Numbered from the stretch's first letter, positions 18,576 to 31,753 are shown. The stretch: 64,000 nt of DNA from Sandaracinaceae bacterium (GCA_020633195.1 JACKEC010000017.1:248001-312000), one strand, 5' to 3'. Numbers and translations: made by a program. The notes: generated by a model not told the origin, from the letters alone.

Positions 18576-19928
18576 ATGCGCGCGCTCCGTGCCTTGTCGA
18601 GCCTGCTCCTGCTGGCCGCCTGTGACGGCAGCAGCAACCCCGGCGTGCGCATCGAGCTCGTCGATCCGAGCGGCGACAACGCCGCGCTCGACGTGATCGA
18701 GGGCAGCCTCGCCGTCCAGGTGCGCCAGGGGGACACGTCGCTCTGCACCGAGGGCTGCTCGACCGTGATCTCCGGCGGCGACTTCGAGCTCACCCTCCCC
18801 ATCGAGAGCTTCGTCGACCTCACGCGCCTGCAGGGACACATCATCGGCGGCCCCGTCGAGACCTGGGGGGCCGTGCCGCCGTTCGCGATCGCGGGCGAGT
18901 TCCTCGAGACCGCCGAGCTCCCCGTGCGCCTCGTGATGATGGCGCCCGGGACCTGCGAGCCGCTGACCCTCTTCAACGTCAGCACCGCCGGTAGGCCCCG
19001 CCTCGTGGAGCCGCGGCGCGACATGGCGGTCGCGATCCGCCGCAACTTCGCGCTCCTCGCCGGCGGGCGCGGCGACGCGGGCGGCTCCAACCGCGCCGAC
19101 TTCTTCGACCAGATCGTCGTCGAGATGCGGCCGCCGCTGGACTCGCCGAGCGGCCCCCTCGGTCCCTCGCGCGGCCTCACCCTGAGCGAGGACGCGAGCC
19201 TCGTCGTCGGTGAGACGACGTGGGTGTACGAGCGCCAGGTCCAGGGGCCGCCCGCGCCCGCGCAGGTCACCGTGCACGAGGGGGCCGGCTTCGCGTCGGC
19301 GCTCGCGCTCGTCAACAACACCGCCGCCGTGATCGGGGGCACCGACACCGACCAGGTCTCCTGGTTCACCGCGCGGACCCCGTTCCCCGCCACCACGCTC
19401 ACCACGCCCCGCGCGTTCCCCGCCGCGGCGGCCGGCGCCGAGGGCGTGCTCGTCGTGGGCGGCGGACCGGGCGCGGAGTGGATCACGATCACGGGCGCGC
19501 CCGTCTTCATCGACGGTGTCCCCGACAGCGTCGGCGGCTGGGTCACCGCTTCGCCCTCCGGCCAGACCTTCCTGGCCATCGGCGGCAGCGGCGCCGTGAC
19601 CACGATCTTCCGCGGCTGCCCCGCCTGCGTCGCGGAGCCCGGCCCCGAGTGGACGCGCGCTCGCGACGGCGCGTCGGCGGTGCGGACCGAAGCGGGCGTC
19701 CTCTGGATCGTCGGGGGCGACGACAGCGCTCTCGTCGACCTGGTCCGCTGGGAGGGCGAGATGCCGATGGTCAGCCCAGGCCCCGATCTGTCCCAGCCTC
19801 GCGCCGGCGCGGCGGTAGCCGAGCACGCCTCGGGCGTCGTCTTCGTCGTCGGTGGTGAGAACGCCGAGGGAATGCTCGCGGAGGCCGAGCTGTGCACACC
19901 CGCCGAGGGCCTCGATCCGTTGAATTGA
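18576..19928 (+). CDS. Lipoprotein with kelch-like repeats, function unknown
   Basis: A 450-residue exported protein. MRALRALSSLLLLAAC is a good lipoprotein signal with Cys16. The first 140 or so residues form a beta-rich domain with one Cys pair (CTEGC). The rest shows repeated propeller-like motifs ending in V-GG (NFALLAGGRGDAGGSN, TAAVIGGTDTDQ, GVLVVGGGPGAEW, VLWIVGGDDSALVD, VVFVVGGENAEG), so a kelch-type beta-propeller is likely. The protein is shorter than, but of the same style as, the kelch lipoprotein at 4.6-7.2 kb. It is transcribed divergently from pabB. Ligand unknown. Confidence 0.7.
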   Translation: MRALRALSSLLLLAACDGSSNPGVRIELVDPSGDNAALDVIEGSLAVQVRQGDTSLCTEGCSTVISGGDFELTLPIESFVDLTRLQGHIIGGPVETWGAVPPFAIAGEFLETAELPVRLVMMAPGTCEPLTLFNVSTAGRPRLVEPRRDMAVAIRRNFALLAGGRGDAGGSNRADFFDQIVVEMRPPLDSPSGPLGPSRGLTLSEDASLVVGETTWVYERQVQGPPAPAQVTVHEGAGFASALALVNNTAAVIGGTDTDQVSWFTARTPFPATTLTTPRAFPAAAAGAEGVLVVGGGPGAEWITITGAPVFIDGVPDSVGGWVTASPSGQTFLAIGGSGAVTTIFRGCPACVAEPGPEWTRARDGASAVRTEAGVLWIVGGDDSALVDLVRWEGEMPMVSPGPDLSQPRAGAAVAEHASGVVFVVGGENAEGMLAEAELCTPAEGLDPLN

Positions 19929-19999
19929 GTCGAGGACGCCAAGGCCGAGCGGCCGCCCGCGTCTCCTTCCTGTAGACTCCGACGCGCCTCGGGGGGCTC

Positions 20000-21829
20000 T
20001 TGCGCAAGCTCGAGAAGTACGAGATCGAAGAGGAAATCGGCCACGGAGGGATGGCCACGGTGTACCGCGCGCACGACACCGTCCTCGACCGTCCCGTCGC
20101 CCTGAAGGTCATGCATCCGCACCTGCGTGGAGCGGAGGAGGCCCGCCGTCGCTTTCATCGCGAGGCGCAGAGCGTCGCCCGGCTCCGGCACCCCCAGGTC
20201 CTCGAGATCTACGACTTCAGCGGCGAGGGCTCGGACGAGGCCTTCATCGCCGCCGAGCTCCTCACCGGCCCGACGCTCAAGCAGTGGCGCGAGGACCAGC
20301 GCGAGGTCCCCGCGGAGATCGCGGCCTGCTTCGTCATCCAGATCGCCAAGGCCCTCGAGGCGGCGCACACCGCCAAGATCGTCCACCGCGACGTGAAGCC
20401 CGAGAACGTGCTCCTCCACGAGGCGCGCACGATCAAGCTCACCGACTTCGGCATCGCGGACATGGTCGACGCTCAGTCGATGACCGCGACGGGCCAGATC
20501 CTCGGCTCGCCCGGGCACATGGCCCCGGAGCAGATCGAGGGCAAGGACACCGACGCGCGCAGCGACCTGTTCTCGCTCGGGACCGTCCTCTACTACCTGT
20601 CGACCGGCCGGCTGCCCTTCACGGGGCGCAACCCGCACCAGATCCTCAAGCGGATCGTGGACGCCGAGTTCGCCGATCCGCTCCGCGTGAACCCCACCAT
20701 CGGCGGGCGCATGCGGGCGATCATCATCAAGTCGCTCGAGAAGAGCGCCGACGATCGGTACCAGAGCGCCCCTGAATTCCGCGCGGATCTCGAGGCGTTC
20801 GTCCGCGAGGCGGGGATCGAGGACCCCGAGCAGACGCTCGCGGCGTTCCTGGGCGACCCGGAGACGGTGGCGACCGAGCTCCGCAAGGAGACGATCGACC
20901 GCCTCATCGAGCGCGGCGAGCGAGCCTCCGACACGGGCGACGTGCCCACGGCGCTCGACTACTACAACCGCGTCCTCGCCCTCGACGACGGCAACCAGCG
21001 CGTGCTGAAGCTGATCGAGCGGGTCGGCATGGACCGCCGGCGTCGCCGCGCGCTGCAGATGGGCGCCGGGCTCATCGCGTTCGGCGTCGCGGCGAGCGGT
21101 GTCGCCTGGGTGGTCTACACGCGTCCGCCCGAACCGGACCTCCCCGACCCGCCGATCGTCAACGAGGCCGGGGATGCCGGGGTCGAGGCGATCGCCGAGG
21201 TCGAGGTCGACGCGGCGGTCGCCGACGAGCCCGTGGACGCCGCCACCGAGGTGGTGGTCGAGGCGCAGCCCGACGCCGCCGTGCTCGACAACCCGTCACG
21301 GCCGGTGATCGCGGCGCGCGCGGCCCCGGACCGCTCGGTGCGGCTCCGGCCCAACGTCCAGGACGTCCTCATCCGCATCGACGGCCACGATCTCGGCGCC
21401 TACCAGATCGACGTCCGAGGCCCCGTGAGCTTGTCGGTCGGAACCCACGAGATCGTCCTGGTGCCGCGCGGCGAGCTCGTCTCGGAGTACCAGCCGACCA
21501 CCAGGCAGGTCCGCGTCCCGGCGGGCAGCGACGAGCTCGTCTTGCAACTGGTCCTCGCCCCGCGGGACGCGAAGCTGTCCGTGTCCACCAATGCCCCCGA
21601 CGCCACCGTCTCCGTCGACGGGGGCCGCGGTACCCGGGACGGCACTCCGGACAGCGTCATCTACGTGCCTCTCGGGACCTCCCCGCAGGACGTTCGGATC
21701 ACGGTCAGCGCCCCCGGTTACGTGTCGCAGACCCTTCTGCGGAGAATGCATGGCGTCCCCGAGGGCGGGACCACGACGGAGATCCGCGTGAACCTCCAGC
21801 GCGAGGGCGAGCGGGCCGAGGCCCCGTAG
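20000..21829 (+). CDS. Ser/Thr protein kinase with C-terminal PEGA domains
   Basis: A 609-residue transmembrane eukaryote-like kinase. Kinase domain about 7-270: Gly-rich loop IGHGGMATVY, ATP lysine in VALKVM, catalytic loop HRDVKPEN, DFGIAD magnesium motif and GSPGHMAPEQIEGK activation/P+1 segment, all intact. A TPR-like helix pair (GDVPTALDYYNRVLALDDGNQ, about 313-333) precedes a membrane helix (MGAGLIAFGVAASGVAWVVY, about 354-373). Outside are an acidic Pro/Val linker and two PEGA-like beta domains (about 450-600), which often bind envelope material. The start is TTG at 20000 after GGGGGG; the first residues match the usual LxKYEI kinase start. Signals sensed and targets are unknown. Confidence 0.88.
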   Translation: MRKLEKYEIEEEIGHGGMATVYRAHDTVLDRPVALKVMHPHLRGAEEARRRFHREAQSVARLRHPQVLEIYDFSGEGSDEAFIAAELLTGPTLKQWREDQREVPAEIAACFVIQIAKALEAAHTAKIVHRDVKPENVLLHEARTIKLTDFGIADMVDAQSMTATGQILGSPGHMAPEQIEGKDTDARSDLFSLGTVLYYLSTGRLPFTGRNPHQILKRIVDAEFADPLRVNPTIGGRMRAIIIKSLEKSADDRYQSAPEFRADLEAFVREAGIEDPEQTLAAFLGDPETVATELRKETIDRLIERGERASDTGDVPTALDYYNRVLALDDGNQRVLKLIERVGMDRRRRRALQMGAGLIAFGVAASGVAWVVYTRPPEPDLPDPPIVNEAGDAGVEAIAEVEVDAAVADEPVDAATEVVVEAQPDAAVLDNPSRPVIAARAAPDRSVRLRPNVQDVLIRIDGHDLGAYQIDVRGPVSLSVGTHEIVLVPRGELVSEYQPTTRQVRVPAGSDELVLQLVLAPRDAKLSVSTNAPDATVSVDGGRGTRDGTPDSVIYVPLGTSPQDVRITVSAPGYVSQTLLRRMHGVPEGGTTTEIRVNLQREGERAEAP

Positions 21830-21855
21830 TTACCGGCACGACGGCAAACGGGTTA

Positions 21856-22791
21856 ATGATATGGGTGGGGCGCTTCGCCCGGCGGAAACGCTTGCCCGTC
21901 GTTTGCAAAAAGCTGTTGCTGGTCGCTCTGTTCGGCGTCGTGGCGCTCGCGTCGCCAGGGCGGGCGTTCGCCCAGATCGACGAGGATTTCCGTCAGGCTC
22001 GCGAGGCGTACGCGAACGGGGACACCGCCGAGGTGCTCCGGCTCCTCGAGCCCCTCGTCGGCTCGGCCGTCCCCAGCATCGGCGACCACGTGATGGCGCG
22101 CGAGGCCCGGAAGTACCTCGCGGCGGCCCACGTCCTGAGCGGCGCCGTCGAGCGCGGCGAGCAGCAATTCCGGTGGCTGCTGGCCGAGAACCGGGATCAG
22201 CTGCGGACCATGCAGCTCGACCGGCGGGTCTTCATCCAGGAGGTCCGGGAGGTCTTCGAACGGATCCAGGCGGAGATGATCGCCGCCGAGGAAGAGGCGC
22301 AGCAGGACGCGGAGGCCACCCGCGCGGCCGCGCAGGAGCGACGCCGCGAGGCCCTCGTGGCGCTCCTGGCCCAGGCGCAGGAGGACGTGGTCGTCGTCGA
22401 GAACGACGAGCTGCCCATGTTCGTGCCCTTCGGGGTGGGCCAGTTCGTGAACGGGGACGAGGAGCTCGGGTGGCTCTTCGCGCTGAGCGAGGGCGCCTTC
22501 GTCCTGGCCGCGTTCGCGACCCAGTCGGCCGCCTGGTACATCAACGCCAACCTCCGCGAGATGGATGGGCGCATCGTGCGGGGCTACGACGCCCTGCTCG
22601 GGGGCCTCTCGATCGCCAACCTCGTCACCGCCGCCGTGTTCGTGGTGCTCGCGGTGGCGGGAGTGATCGAGGCCCGGCTGAGCTGGCAGCCGACCCGCAC
22701 GATCCGCCGCCGGCGCGAGATCGACCCCGAAATCCTCGATCGCCTCGAGCTCGGGCTCGGCGACGGAGCGGGCGTCGGATTCCGCTTCTAG
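21856..22791 (+). CDS. Exported protein with helical-repeat domain and two membrane helices
   Basis: A 311-residue protein. The N-terminus has a signal sequence (KKLLLVALFGVVALASPGRAFAQ). Residues about 42-180 are helical and TPR-like (FRQAREAYANGDTAEVLRLLEPLV; REARKYLAAAHVLSGAVERGEQQFRWLL), followed by a charged, Ala/Gln-rich coiled region. Two hydrophobic segments (LGWLFALSEGAFVLAAFATQSA; LSIANLVTAAVFVVLAVAGVI) lie near the C-terminus. The layout parallels the TPR protein at 7.2-7.9 kb. It follows the PEGA kinase after 26 bases and may form an operon with it. The start ATG-ATA-TGG could instead be a GTG slightly downstream. No specific function is recognised. Confidence 0.7.
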   Translation: MIWVGRFARRKRLPVVCKKLLLVALFGVVALASPGRAFAQIDEDFRQAREAYANGDTAEVLRLLEPLVGSAVPSIGDHVMAREARKYLAAAHVLSGAVERGEQQFRWLLAENRDQLRTMQLDRRVFIQEVREVFERIQAEMIAAEEEAQQDAEATRAAAQERRREALVALLAQAQEDVVVVENDELPMFVPFGVGQFVNGDEELGWLFALSEGAFVLAAFATQSAAWYINANLREMDGRIVRGYDALLGGLSIANLVTAAVFVVLAVAGVIEARLSWQPTRTIRRRREIDPEILDRLELGLGDGAGVGFRF

Positions 22792-22799
22792 AATCCTCC

Positions 22800-22827
22800 T
22801 TGACAGTGCCCCGGTCGCCAGTAATCT
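22800..22827 (+). promoter_or_regulatory. Promoter of the str/ribosomal operon
   Basis: A perfect TTGACA (22800-22805) and TAATCT (22822-22827) with a 16-base spacer stand about 120 bases upstream of rpsL, leaving a leader of about 115 nt. This is the best visible promoter for the 18-kb ribosomal gene block. The leader holds no hairpin that I could assign to a known autoregulation site. Confidence 0.6.
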
Positions 22828-22950
22828 TCCGCTCCCCCGCGGCCCGGGATCAATCCCGCTGCACCCGCGGAACCCCTCGATTCTCATTGCAGTTCCACCT
22901 CGCGGCCCGTCTCCATCCGAGCATGGGAGCGCGGCCCGACCGAGACCCTG

Positions 22951-23349
22951 ATGCCCACGATCAACCAGCTCGTCCGTAAGGGACGCAAGATCCCGAAGGC
23001 CAAGACGGCCTCCCCGGCGCTCCAGAACTGCCCGCAGAAGCGCGGCGTCTGCGTCCGCGTCTACACGACCACGCCGAAGAAGCCGAACTCGGCCCTCCGC
23101 AAGGTCGCCCGCGTGCGGCTCTCGAACGGCATCGAGGTCACGACCTACATCCCCGGGGAGGGTCACAACCTCCAGGAGCACAGCGTCGTGCTCATCCGCG
23201 GCGGTCGTGTGAAGGATCTCCCCGGCGTCCGCTACCACGTGGTCCGCGGCGCGCTCGACGCGTCCGGCGCGGCGGGCCCCTCGAACACCAACAAGGCCAG
23301 CCGGACCCAGGGCCGGTCGAAGTACGGCGTCAAGCGCCCCAAGAGCTGA
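22951..23349 (+). CDS. rpsL: 30S ribosomal protein S12
   Basis: 132 residues. S12 sits at the decoding centre of the small subunit. The two conserved lysine loops, TTTPKKPNSALRK and GGRVKDLPGVRY, are intact with lysines at the positions where mutation gives streptomycin resistance, so the product looks drug-sensitive. The C-terminal part has a short insertion (GAAGPSNTNKASRTQG) before the usual RSKYGVKRPK end, making it about 8 residues longer than the common 124. First gene of the str block; 8 bases separate it from rpsG. Confidence 0.98.
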   Translation: MPTINQLVRKGRKIPKAKTASPALQNCPQKRGVCVRVYTTTPKKPNSALRKVARVRLSNGIEVTTYIPGEGHNLQEHSVVLIRGGRVKDLPGVRYHVVRGALDASGAAGPSNTNKASRTQGRSKYGVKRPKS

Positions 23350-23357
23350 GGACTGAG

Positions 23358-23828
23358 ATGCCCCGCCGCCGCGAAGTACCCAAGCGTAAGGTCCTGCCCG
23401 ATCCGAAGTTCCGGGATCGGATGGTCACCAAGTTCTGCAACGTCGTCATGAAGGACGGCAAGCGCGCCGTCGCCGAGAGCATCGTCTACGGCGCCTTCGA
23501 GATCATCGAGACCCGCTACAAGGAGGATCCCATCGAGATCTTCCGCAAGGCGCTCGACTCGGTGAAGCCGCGCGTCGAGGTCAAGAGCCGCCGCGTCGGT
23601 GGTGCGACCTACCAGGTCCCGGTCGAGGTTCGCTCCGACCGTCGGCTCGCGCTCGCGATGCGCTGGCTCGTCTCCTACAGCCGCTCGCGCGGCGAGAAGA
23701 CGATGACCGAGCGGCTCGCCGCCGAGCTCAAGGAAGCGGCCGAGGGCCGCGGCAACGCCGTCAAGAAGCGCGAAGACGTGCACAAGATGGCGGAAGCGAA
23801 CAAGGCGTTTGCACATTACCGCTGGTGA
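23358..23828 (+). CDS. rpsG: 30S ribosomal protein S7
   Basis: 156 residues, the normal length. S7 nucleates assembly of the 30S head and contacts E-site tRNA. The family start MPRRREVPKRKVLPDPKF, the VKPRVEVKSRRVGGATYQVPVEV beta-ribbon and the MAEANKAFAHYRW tail are all present. It follows rpsL closely. The gap to fusA is long for this block (293 bases). Confidence 0.98.
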   Translation: MPRRREVPKRKVLPDPKFRDRMVTKFCNVVMKDGKRAVAESIVYGAFEIIETRYKEDPIEIFRKALDSVKPRVEVKSRRVGGATYQVPVEVRSDRRLALAMRWLVSYSRSRGEKTMTERLAAELKEAAEGRGNAVKKREDVHKMAEANKAFAHYRW

Positions 23829-24033
23829 TCCATAAGGGGTCCCCAGACACACGAAGTTTCGGAAGGTCCGCCGCGGCTCGCCGCGCCGAGGAAACCACCG
23901 GGATGGGAGTCGCCCAAGCGTTCATGAAGACCAGACCATAGACGAGTGCCGTAGCGCGGAGCGCAGGAGCCCCGCACGAGAACGTCACTCGAGACCCTCT
24001 CCGGGAAAAGCGATCCGAGGGTGATCGCGCAGG

Positions 24034-24065
24034 CCGGGGGGGGTCTCGCTGCGTCTGCCCCCCGG
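24034..24065 (+). promoter_or_regulatory. GC-rich hairpin in the rpsG-fusA gap
   Basis: CCGGGGGG (24034-24041) pairs with CCCCCCGG (24058-24065) around a 16-base loop, 56 bases before the fusA GTG. The 293-base gap (23829-24121) otherwise shows no open reading frame or promoter that I can support. The hairpin could be an attenuator, an mRNA processing point or a translational control element for EF-G. Confidence 0.35.
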
Positions 24066-24121
24066 TCTCACTTCAACCCCGCTTCGCCGACCCCATCCGA
24101 TCTGAACGAGAGACTCCTCCA

Positions 24122-26242
<2,121 letters not shown>

Positions 26243-26270
26243 AGCGGCTCGCCCGCGCTGGAGATAGAAG

Positions 26271-27461
<1,191 letters not shown>

Positions 27462-27472
27462 GCTAGCTGACT

Positions 27473-27778
27473 ATGGCAACCAAGATCAGGATTCGCCTCA
27501 AGGCGTACGACCACCGACTCCTCGACCAGTCGGCGTCGGAGATCGTGGAGACGGCCAAGCGCACGGGGGCCCGCGTCGCGGGTCCGATTCCGCTGCCTAC
27601 CCGCATCTCCAAGTTCACCGTTCTCCGTGGACCGCACGTGGACAAGAAGAGCCGCGAGCAGTTCGAAATCCGGACGCACAAGCGTCTGCTCGACATCCTC
27701 GAGCCCAATCAGCAGACCCTCGAGGCGCTGATGAAGCTCGATCTGTCGGCGGGCGTCGAAGTCGAAATCAAGTCGTGA
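27473..27778 (+). CDS. rpsJ: 30S ribosomal protein S10
   Basis: 101 residues. S10 is a 30S head protein and, as NusE, part of transcription antitermination complexes. Family blocks IRIRLKAYDHRLLD, GPIPLPTRI, VLRGPHVDKKSREQFE and HKRLLDI are intact. It opens the S10 operon portion. The next gene, 12 bases on, is rplD; the usual rplC is missing here. Confidence 0.98.
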   Translation: MATKIRIRLKAYDHRLLDQSASEIVETAKRTGARVAGPIPLPTRISKFTVLRGPHVDKKSREQFEIRTHKRLLDILEPNQQTLEALMKLDLSAGVEVEIKS

Positions 27779-27790
27779 CGGAGTAGCGAG

Positions 27791-28414
27791 ATGGCCAAGG
27801 TCACGGTTTACAACCTCGATCGCAAGAGTGTCGGAGAGCTCGAGCTCTCGGACGAGATCTTCGGTGGCGAGGTCAACGAAGCGCTCTTCTACGAAGTGGT
27901 GAAGGCGCAGCTCGCGTCCCGCCGCGGCGGGAACAGCAAGGTCAAGTGCCGCGCGGAGGTCAAGGCGACCAGCGCGAAGATGTACCGCCAGAAGGGCACC
28001 GGCCGCGCGCGGCACGGGAACGAGGCGGCGCCGCACTTCCGCGGTGGTGGACGGGCCTTCGGCCCCAAGCCGCGCGACTACAGCTACAAGCCGCCGCGCA
28101 AGATGCGCAAGGGCGCGCTCCGGAGCGCGCTCGCGCTCAAGCTGCAGGAGGGTCGCCTCCTCGTGGTCGACAGCTTCGACCTCCCCGAGGTGAAGACCAA
28201 GGGCCTCGCCAAGGTCCTCGACGTCCTCGCGGTGCCGAAGAGCTCGGTCATCGTCGACGCGGCGGACAACAACAACCTGCGCCTCAGCGCGCGCAACCTC
28301 GACACCCACCAGTTCCTGCCCCCCGAGGGTGTCAACGTCTATGACGTGCTCCGCCACGAGCACCTCATCCTGACCAAGGGCGCGGTCGCCGCGCTCGAAG
28401 CCCGGTGCAAGTGA
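27791..28414 (+). CDS. rplD: 50S ribosomal protein L4
   Basis: 207 residues. L4 lines the peptide exit tunnel and in some bacteria represses the S10 operon. The extended tunnel loop is clear (RQKGTGRARHGNEAAPHFRGGGRAFGPKPRDYSY), followed by the globular C-terminal part (LLVVDSFDLPEVKTK; NLDTHQFL; LILTKGAVAALE). It starts with ATG 12 bases after the rpsJ stop. Its stop shares one base with the rplW start (TGATG). Confidence 0.97.
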   Translation: MAKVTVYNLDRKSVGELELSDEIFGGEVNEALFYEVVKAQLASRRGGNSKVKCRAEVKATSAKMYRQKGTGRARHGNEAAPHFRGGGRAFGPKPRDYSYKPPRKMRKGALRSALALKLQEGRLLVVDSFDLPEVKTKGLAKVLDVLAVPKSSVIVDAADNNNLRLSARNLDTHQFLPPEGVNVYDVLRHEHLILTKGAVAALEARCK

Positions 28415-28704
28415 TGACCCCCGAACAGATCATCAAGCGCCCGCTCATCCTGACCGAGAAGGGTCAGCTCCTCCGCGAGGACGAGAACAAGTACCTCTTC
28501 GAGGTCGAGCGGACGGCGACCAAGCGGCAGATCCGCGACGCGGTCGAGAAGCTCTTCGAAGTGAGCGTCACGAACGTCAACACCCTCATCGTCCGTGGTC
28601 GGATGCGCCGCATGGGTCGCGGCCGCGCGAAGACCAAGAACTGGAAGAAGGCCATCGTCGAGGTCGCCGAAGGCGAGACGATCGAGTTCTTCGAGGAAGC
28701 CTGA
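28414..28704 (+). CDS. rplW: 50S ribosomal protein L23
   Basis: 96 residues. L23 sits at the tunnel exit and docks trigger factor and SRP. Family motifs IIKRPLILTEK, YLFEVERTATKRQIRDAVEKLF and VNTLIVRGRMRRMGRG are present. ATG at 28414 overlaps the rplD stop by one base; in-frame GTG codons just upstream would lengthen it without family support. Confidence 0.96.
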   Translation: MTPEQIIKRPLILTEKGQLLREDENKYLFEVERTATKRQIRDAVEKLFEVSVTNVNTLIVRGRMRRMGRGRAKTKNWKKAIVEVAEGETIEFFEEA

Positions 28705-28708
28705 GCCA

Positions 28709-29539
28709 ATGCCCATCAAGCGTTTCAAGCCGACCTCGCCGGGTCGCCGCCAGTTCGAGGTCGCCGACTTCAGCGACCTGACGAAGGGCGTCAAGCCCGA
28801 GCGCGCGCTCACGAAGTTCAAGAAGGTCAGCGCGGGCCGCAACAACTCCGGTCGCATCACCGTGCGCTTCCGGGGTGGCGGACACCGCCGTCGCTACCGC
28901 GTCATCGACTTCAAGCGCAGCAAGGTCGGGATCCCCGCGAAGGTCGCGTCGATCCAGTACGACCCGAACCGCTCGGCGCGCATCGCGCTGCTGAACTACG
29001 TCGACGGCTTCAAGAGCTACATCCTCGCGCCCGACGGCGTGAAGGTGGGCGACACGCTCGTCTCGAGCCGCCACGCGGACATCCAGCCGGGCAACGCGAT
29101 GCCGCTCCGCTACATCCCGACCGGCACGCTCGTCCACGCGATCGAGCTCAAGATCGGCAAGGGCGCGCAGCTCGTCCGCTCCGCCGGCACCTCGGCGCAG
29201 CTGATGGCCAAGGACGGCGACTACGCCCAGGTGCGGCTCCCCTCCGGCGAGGTCCGGATGGTCCACCTCAACTGCCGCGCGACCATCGGTCAGGTCAGCA
29301 ACTCGCAGCACGCGCGCATCAGCCACGGCAAGGCCGGGCGCACGCGCTGGCTCGGTCGCCGCCCCCACAACCGCGGCGTCACCATGAACCCCGTCGATCA
29401 CCCGATGGGTGGCGGCGAAGGCCGCACCTCGGGCGGCCGGCACCCTTGCTCGCCGTGGGGTCAGCTCTCCAAGGGGCTCAAGACCCGGCGCAACAAGTCG
29501 TCGAACAAGTTCATCGTCCGCCGCAGGAAGAAGAAGTAG
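28709..29539 (+). CDS. rplB: 50S ribosomal protein L2
   Basis: 276 residues, normal length. L2 is near the peptidyl-transferase centre and needed for subunit joining. The start MPIKRFKPTSPGRRQF at 28709 fits the family; a longer in-frame opening overlaps rplW and is rejected. Key blocks: GRITVRFRGGGHRRRYR, IEYDP-like IQYDPNRSARIAL, GNAMPLRYIPTGT, and the conserved MNPVDHPMGGGEGRTSGGR with the histidine implicated in catalysis. Confidence 0.98.
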   Translation: MPIKRFKPTSPGRRQFEVADFSDLTKGVKPERALTKFKKVSAGRNNSGRITVRFRGGGHRRRYRVIDFKRSKVGIPAKVASIQYDPNRSARIALLNYVDGFKSYILAPDGVKVGDTLVSSRHADIQPGNAMPLRYIPTGTLVHAIELKIGKGAQLVRSAGTSAQLMAKDGDYAQVRLPSGEVRMVHLNCRATIGQVSNSQHARISHGKAGRTRWLGRRPHNRGVTMNPVDHPMGGGEGRTSGGRHPCSPWGQLSKGLKTRRNKSSNKFIVRRRKKK

Positions 29540-29541
29540 CC

Positions 29542-29820
29542 ATGTCACGCTCCCTCAAGAAGGGTCCCTTCATCGACGACCACCTCCTGCGGAAGGTGGA
29601 GGCCGCCGCGCAGACGGGTGACCGTCGCGTGATCAAGACCTGGTCGCGGCGTTCGACGATCTTCCCCGAGATGGTCGGGATGACGTTCAACGTCCACAAC
29701 GGCCACAAGTTCGTGACCGTGTTCGTCAGTGAGAACATGGTCGGTCACAAGCTCGGCGAGTTCGCGCCGACCCGGCAGTTCGGCGGTCACATCGCCGACA
29801 AGAAGGGCAAGCGTCGCTGA
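29542..29820 (+). CDS. rpsS: 30S ribosomal protein S19
   Basis: 92 residues. S19 binds the 30S head next to S13. The start MSRSLKKGPFIDDHLL at 29542 and motifs WSRRSTIFPEMVG, VHNGHKFVTVFVSENMVGHKLGEFAPTR are typical. Two bases after rplB; its stop TGA shares its last base with the rplV ATG. Confidence 0.97.
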   Translation: MSRSLKKGPFIDDHLLRKVEAAAQTGDRRVIKTWSRRSTIFPEMVGMTFNVHNGHKFVTVFVSENMVGHKLGEFAPTRQFGGHIADKKGKRR

Positions 29821-30170
29821 TGGAATCCGTAGCCAAAGCAAGGTTCCAGCGCATCTCCGTCCGCAAGGCGCGGGTGATCCTGGACATGGTGCGCGGTCAG
29901 AACGCCGCGACCGCGCTCGACGCGCTGCGCTTCACGCCGAAGTCGGCCGCGCCGATCGTCGCGAAGGTCATCGACAGCGCCATCGCCAACGCGCAGCAGA
30001 GCGAGACCGACGTCGACCTCGACAAGCTCTACGTGAAGGCGTGCTGGGCGGACAAGGCGCCCGACCGCTTCATGCGGCGCTGGCGGCCGCGCGCGATGGG
30101 CCGGGCGACGAAGATCGTCAAGGGCATGAGTCACATCACCGTCGTGCTCGGTGAACGAGGAGAGGCCTGA
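29820..30170 (+). CDS. rplV: 50S ribosomal protein L22
   Basis: 116 residues. L22 forms part of the exit tunnel with L4. Motifs ISVRKARVILDMVRGQ, ALRFTPKSAAPIVAKVIDSAIANA and the hairpin-loop region RFMRRWRPRAMGRATKI are present; the loop is where macrolide-resistance changes usually fall. ATG overlaps the rpsS stop by one base. Confidence 0.97.
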   Translation: MESVAKARFQRISVRKARVILDMVRGQNAATALDALRFTPKSAAPIVAKVIDSAIANAQQSETDVDLDKLYVKACWADKAPDRFMRRWRPRAMGRATKIVKGMSHITVVLGERGEA

Positions 30171-30173
30171 GTC

Positions 30174-30824
<651 letters not shown>

Positions 30825-30834
30825 GGAGAGAACC

Positions 30835-31247
<413 letters not shown>

Positions 31248-31251
<4 letters not shown>

Positions 31252-31445
31252 AGATCGCCGAGCTCCGAGAGCAGACCACCGAAGAGCTGACCGAGCAGGA
31301 GCGCAACCTGACGCGCGAGCTCTGGAAGACCCGGATGGACAATCACACCAACCAGCTCGACGACACGGCGAAGATCCGCCGGCTTCGTCGGGACATCGCG
31401 CGCGTCAAAACGCTTCTCGGCGAGCGCAGCCGGGCGGAGGGCTGA
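31248..31445 (+). CDS. rpmC: 50S ribosomal protein L29
   Basis: 65 residues, two helices forming the family hairpin (AELREQTTEELTEQERNLTRELWKTRM; IRRLRRDIARVKTLLGER). L29 lies beside L23 at the tunnel exit. It starts with GTG in a GTGA overlap with rplP. Confidence 0.95.
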
Positions 31446-31449
31446 AGTC

Positions 31450-31752
31450 ATGGGTGAGCCGACCCCGAAGAAGGATTCGACCCGAGGCAGCCGGCGCAAG
31501 CTGGTGGGCCGCGTGGTCAGCGACACGAAGAAGCCCGGCCGGGCCCAGAAGACGATCGTCGTCCAGGTGACGCGTCGCTTCCGCGACCCCGTCTACGGCA
31601 AGTACGTCAAGCGCCGGAAGAAGTTCCACGCGCACGACGAGACCGAGCAGTTCCGCCTCAACGATCTCGTCGAGATCGTGGAGTGCCGTCCCCGCTCCGC
31701 CACCAAGCGCTGGGAGGCGATCCGCCTCATCGAGCGCCCCGAGGAGGTCTGA
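31450..31752 (+). CDS. rpsQ: 30S ribosomal protein S17
   Basis: 100 residues, longer than the usual 84-88 because of a charged N-terminal extension (MGEPTPKKDSTRGSRRK). The OB-fold core LVGRVVSDTKKPGRAQKTIVV and the YVKRRKKFHAHDE loop are conserved. S17 is a primary 16S rRNA binder. ATG at 31450 follows rpmC by 4 bases; an internal start is possible but lacks a better ribosome site. Confidence 0.95.
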   Translation: MGEPTPKKDSTRGSRRKLVGRVVSDTKKPGRAQKTIVVQVTRRFRDPVYGKYVKRRKKFHAHDETEQFRLNDLVEIVECRPRSATKRWEAIRLIERPEEV

Positions 31753-31753
31753 G

